From: Heterohyrax brucei
Taxonomy: Eukaryota; Chordata; Mammalia; Hyracoidea; Procaviidae
Reading direction: 5' to 3'
NCBI GenBank assembly: GCA_028571685.1
Contig: CM053143.1
Span: forward strand, 151,026,329 to 151,090,328
Length of the DNA stretch: 64,000 nt
A model generated the notes under the pieces. That model was not told the DNA's origin. It saw only the letters and a list, made by a program, of their open reading frames with translations, and made no database searches. This document shows positions 61,828-64,000 of the stretch, one piece after another; position 1 is the first letter of the stretch, and every line of letters begins with the position of its first letter. The translations under genes were made by a program, and so were the position numbers.

Positions 61828-62540
61828 TCTCTGACTGAAAGACTCTCCCTTGAGATCAGGAACTAGACAAGGATGCACACTCTCACCTCTCCAATTCAAC
61901 ACTGTACTAGAAGTTTTAGCCAGAGCAATTAGACAAGAACAAGAAATAAAGGGCATCTGCATTGGCAAAGAGGAAGTTAAAATCTCCCTGTTTGCAGATA
62001 TGATTGTATATGCAGAGAATCCCAAGGAATCTATACGTAAACTACTCAGACTGATAGAAGAGTTCAGCAAAGTCTCAGGATACAAGATAAACATAAGTAA
62101 ATCAGTAGGATTCCTTTATACCAACAATGAGATTGTTAAGGAAGAAATTATCAAATCAATACCATTTACGATAGCCCCTAAGAAGATAAAGTACCTAGGA
62201 ATTAATCTAACCAGAGAAATAACAGACCTTTACAAAGACAACTACAAGCCCTTACTACAAAAAACTGAGAGAGACTTACAGAAATGGAAAAACCTACCTG
62301 CTCATGGATAGGAAGACTTAACATTGTGAAAATGTCTATTTTACCCAAAGCAATCTATTTATATAATGCAATCCCAATACAAGTTCCAGTGACATTTTTT
62401 AATGAGATGGAGAAACAAATCACCAATTTTGTTTGGAAAGGGAAGAAGCCCCGGTTAAGCAAGGTACTACTAAAGAAGAAGAACACACTGGGAGGCCTCT
62501 CATTATCTGACTTTAGCACATATTACGCTATATCCATCTC
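61828..62540 (+). mobile_element. L1 ORF2 reverse-transcriptase fragment
   Basis: The frame 61850-62311 reads [83 protein letters not shown] frameshift near 62290 leads into 62284-62562 ([46 protein letters not shown]). This spans RT fingers/palm to just before the C-terminal domain. The FADD active-site box has lost one Asp codon (FADM). It is truncated at both ends, so it is inactive, yet it is the least decayed L1 here. Confidence 0.95.
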
Positions 62541-62818
62541 TGTGTGCCACTGCTTTGGTTGACATGTTGCCCTGTTTCTTTCCTTCTCCAGAAAGACATT
62601 CTCTATGAAGTGAGAAATGTGGTAGCCTATGGTTATGGACTCACATATTTCTGATTAGGAATAGAAAGAATTATCTACTCACAGCTCCAGGTTGAACAAG
62701 TCTGGAAAGGACTACAATTGGTACAGCCTGGAGGGCATGTTTATCCTGGACCTAAGGAGATAGGGTGCTATGGCCCAACGTGAGTTATGAGTCAAGCCCT
62801 GTGGTCAAGGAACTAACC

Positions 62819-63043
62819 AGTTGCCATGAATTTACTTCTAACTCATGATGGCCTGCTGTGCATCAGAGTAAAACTACGCTCCATAGGGATTTCAATGGCT
62901 GACTTTTCAAAAGTGTATCACCAGACCTCTCTTCCTAGGCACCTCTGGTGTATTCTAGCCATCAACCTTTTGGTTAGTAGCGCAGAGCACATTAACCATT
63001 TCCACCCCCAGCTGAGCTCCTTAACCATTTGTGCTACCCGAGT
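62819..63043 (-). mobile_element. AfroSINE (long subtype)
   Basis: CCAGTTGCCATGAATTTACTTCTAACTCATGATGG ... TTTCAATGGCTGACTTTTCAAAAGTG ... ATCAACCTTTTGGTTAGTAGC ... CTTAACCATTTGTGCTACCC. Confidence 0.85.
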
Positions 63044-63067
63044 AACTCTGTGGCCAAGAGAATATCA

Positions 63068-63199
63068 AAACCAAAACCACTGCCATGGAGTCCACTCTGA
63101 CTCATAGCCCCCCCTAGAGGACAGGCCTGGTGGATTCTAACTACTGACCTTTTGGTTAGCTGCTGTAGCTCCTAACCACTATGCCACCAGAATTTCTAG
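63068..63199 (-). mobile_element. AfroSINE
   Basis: AAAACCAAAACCACTGCCATGGAGTCCACTCTGACTCATAG ... CCTTTTGGTTAGCTGCTGTAGCTCC ... ATGCCACCAG, lacking the GCAGTAGAACTGCCCC middle. Confidence 0.88.
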
Positions 63200-64000
63200 C
63201 AGGAGAACAGGTCATGTTATACAAAGAAGGTGGCAGTGCCGGGGCCTCCCTAGAAACAGAAAGGAATTCCAATTATTTATATCTCTTTAACCCAATACTC
63301 TCTCCACCCCTACATTTTGTTAAGAGTTGAAATTCCTGTTGATGTTGTAAAGAGAAAATGTCCCTAGTAAACAGTTCATATGTCATGAACATTTTATATC
63401 ATGATTTTGGAGAAGTAGTTTTAATTTTTTACGACCTTGTTTAAATTAAGTAAGTGAATACACCTTTTAGCATGCTTCCTATCAAGGAATATTAATAGAC
63501 CTTATTAAGACTGATTCATGAAACTTTTTGTTCTTGAGATTTTTATTGAGCAAACTAGAAACTCTGAGGGTGAATCCAAATGCCTAAGGAATTTGCTATG
63601 AAAGGGAGAATAAATTGTTTAACCTCTGTTTAACCTTCTGTAGCATGTTTATTTAAACATTCTGCCAATGTTGACATGATTCACCCAAGAATGTAACCCA
63701 GATTATGTACAGTTAGATATGATTTATTTACAAATCTGCAGAATTTTGGAATTCTATAACAAACTTTAAGAAAATAAACTGAATGTGCAACTTCTTAATC
63801 AAATAGCGTCAACACATAAAAGTAAAAAGAAAATTTAGGAACAATCCCAACCCTTAACAAATATTTTGTTTTTTTAATTCAGGGATTTGATCAGTAGCCA
63901 AAGAAAGAGATATTAGAAAAGATAGTACAAGCCCAGTATCCGTTATCTCAAAATCTCATTCATTTCTCCAACTTCAAGATCAATAATCAATCCATTTTAC
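63200..64000. other. No recognisable feature
   Basis: AT-rich upstream flank to the window end; nothing recognised. Confidence 0.35.

Noticed and set aside
61850-62311. 153-codon open frame as a possible gene
   Set aside because: Clear L1 ORF2 reverse-transcriptase sequence.

Overview
This is non-coding-rich mammalian nuclear DNA. The host is almost certainly an afrotherian (elephant, manatee, hyrax, aardvark or relative). About fifty copies of the tRNA-derived AfroSINE family are present on both strands. They sit beside many fragments of the RTE/BovB-type LINE typical of Afrotheria and several fragments of an L1 lineage. The sequence alone does not fix the species.

Only one protein-coding exon can be supported: the first coding exon of LIMCH1 (LIM and calponin-homology domains 1), on the minus strand at 39371-39466. 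It encodes 32 residues from [12 protein letters not shown] to ...EAQKWIE and ends at a good splice donor (GAG|GTAGGT). It lies in a CpG island at about 38.45-40.08 kb with GC boxes and a perfect MEF2-type site upstream. Positions 1-39370 are therefore the start of LIMCH1 intron 1, and positions above about 40.1 kb are upstream flank. Almost 4 kb around the promoter (36.35-40.15 kb) contains no recognisable SINE or LINE.

The rest is a layered transposon landscape. (1) AfroSINEs are often nested, several with clear target-site duplications. (2) RTE fragments lie at 1.24-2.98, 4.1-4.65, 24.1-24.65, 29.3, 35.3-36.2, 40.3-41.7, 43.6-44.5 and 53.3-54.3 kb. Two further copies (27.7-28.2 and 59.8-60.1 kb) look like internally deleted derivatives that keep only the two ends. 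(3) L1 pieces include an ORF2 reverse-transcriptase fragment at 61.8-62.5 kb and a recurrent family resembling the 3' UTR of afrotherian L1. (4) Old L2 and MIR fragments are scattered. (5) Cut-and-paste transposons are also present: a piggyBac element bounded by TTAA (32.23-33.31 kb), two mariner transposase tails in opposed orientation (0.58-0.96 kb), and a non-autonomous hAT-like element split by an RTE copy.

I see no tRNA, rRNA, CRISPR or other gene system, and nothing that amounts to a new multi-gene system. The most notable signals are the piggyBac copy with a still-open transposase segment, the deleted RTE derivatives, repeated SINE insertion at one internal site of the host SINE, a GTGCGC Z-DNA-prone tract, and the promoter architecture of LIMCH1. 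Repeat names rest on recalled consensus sequences, and boundaries are good to roughly 5-30 bp unless a target-site duplication is given.
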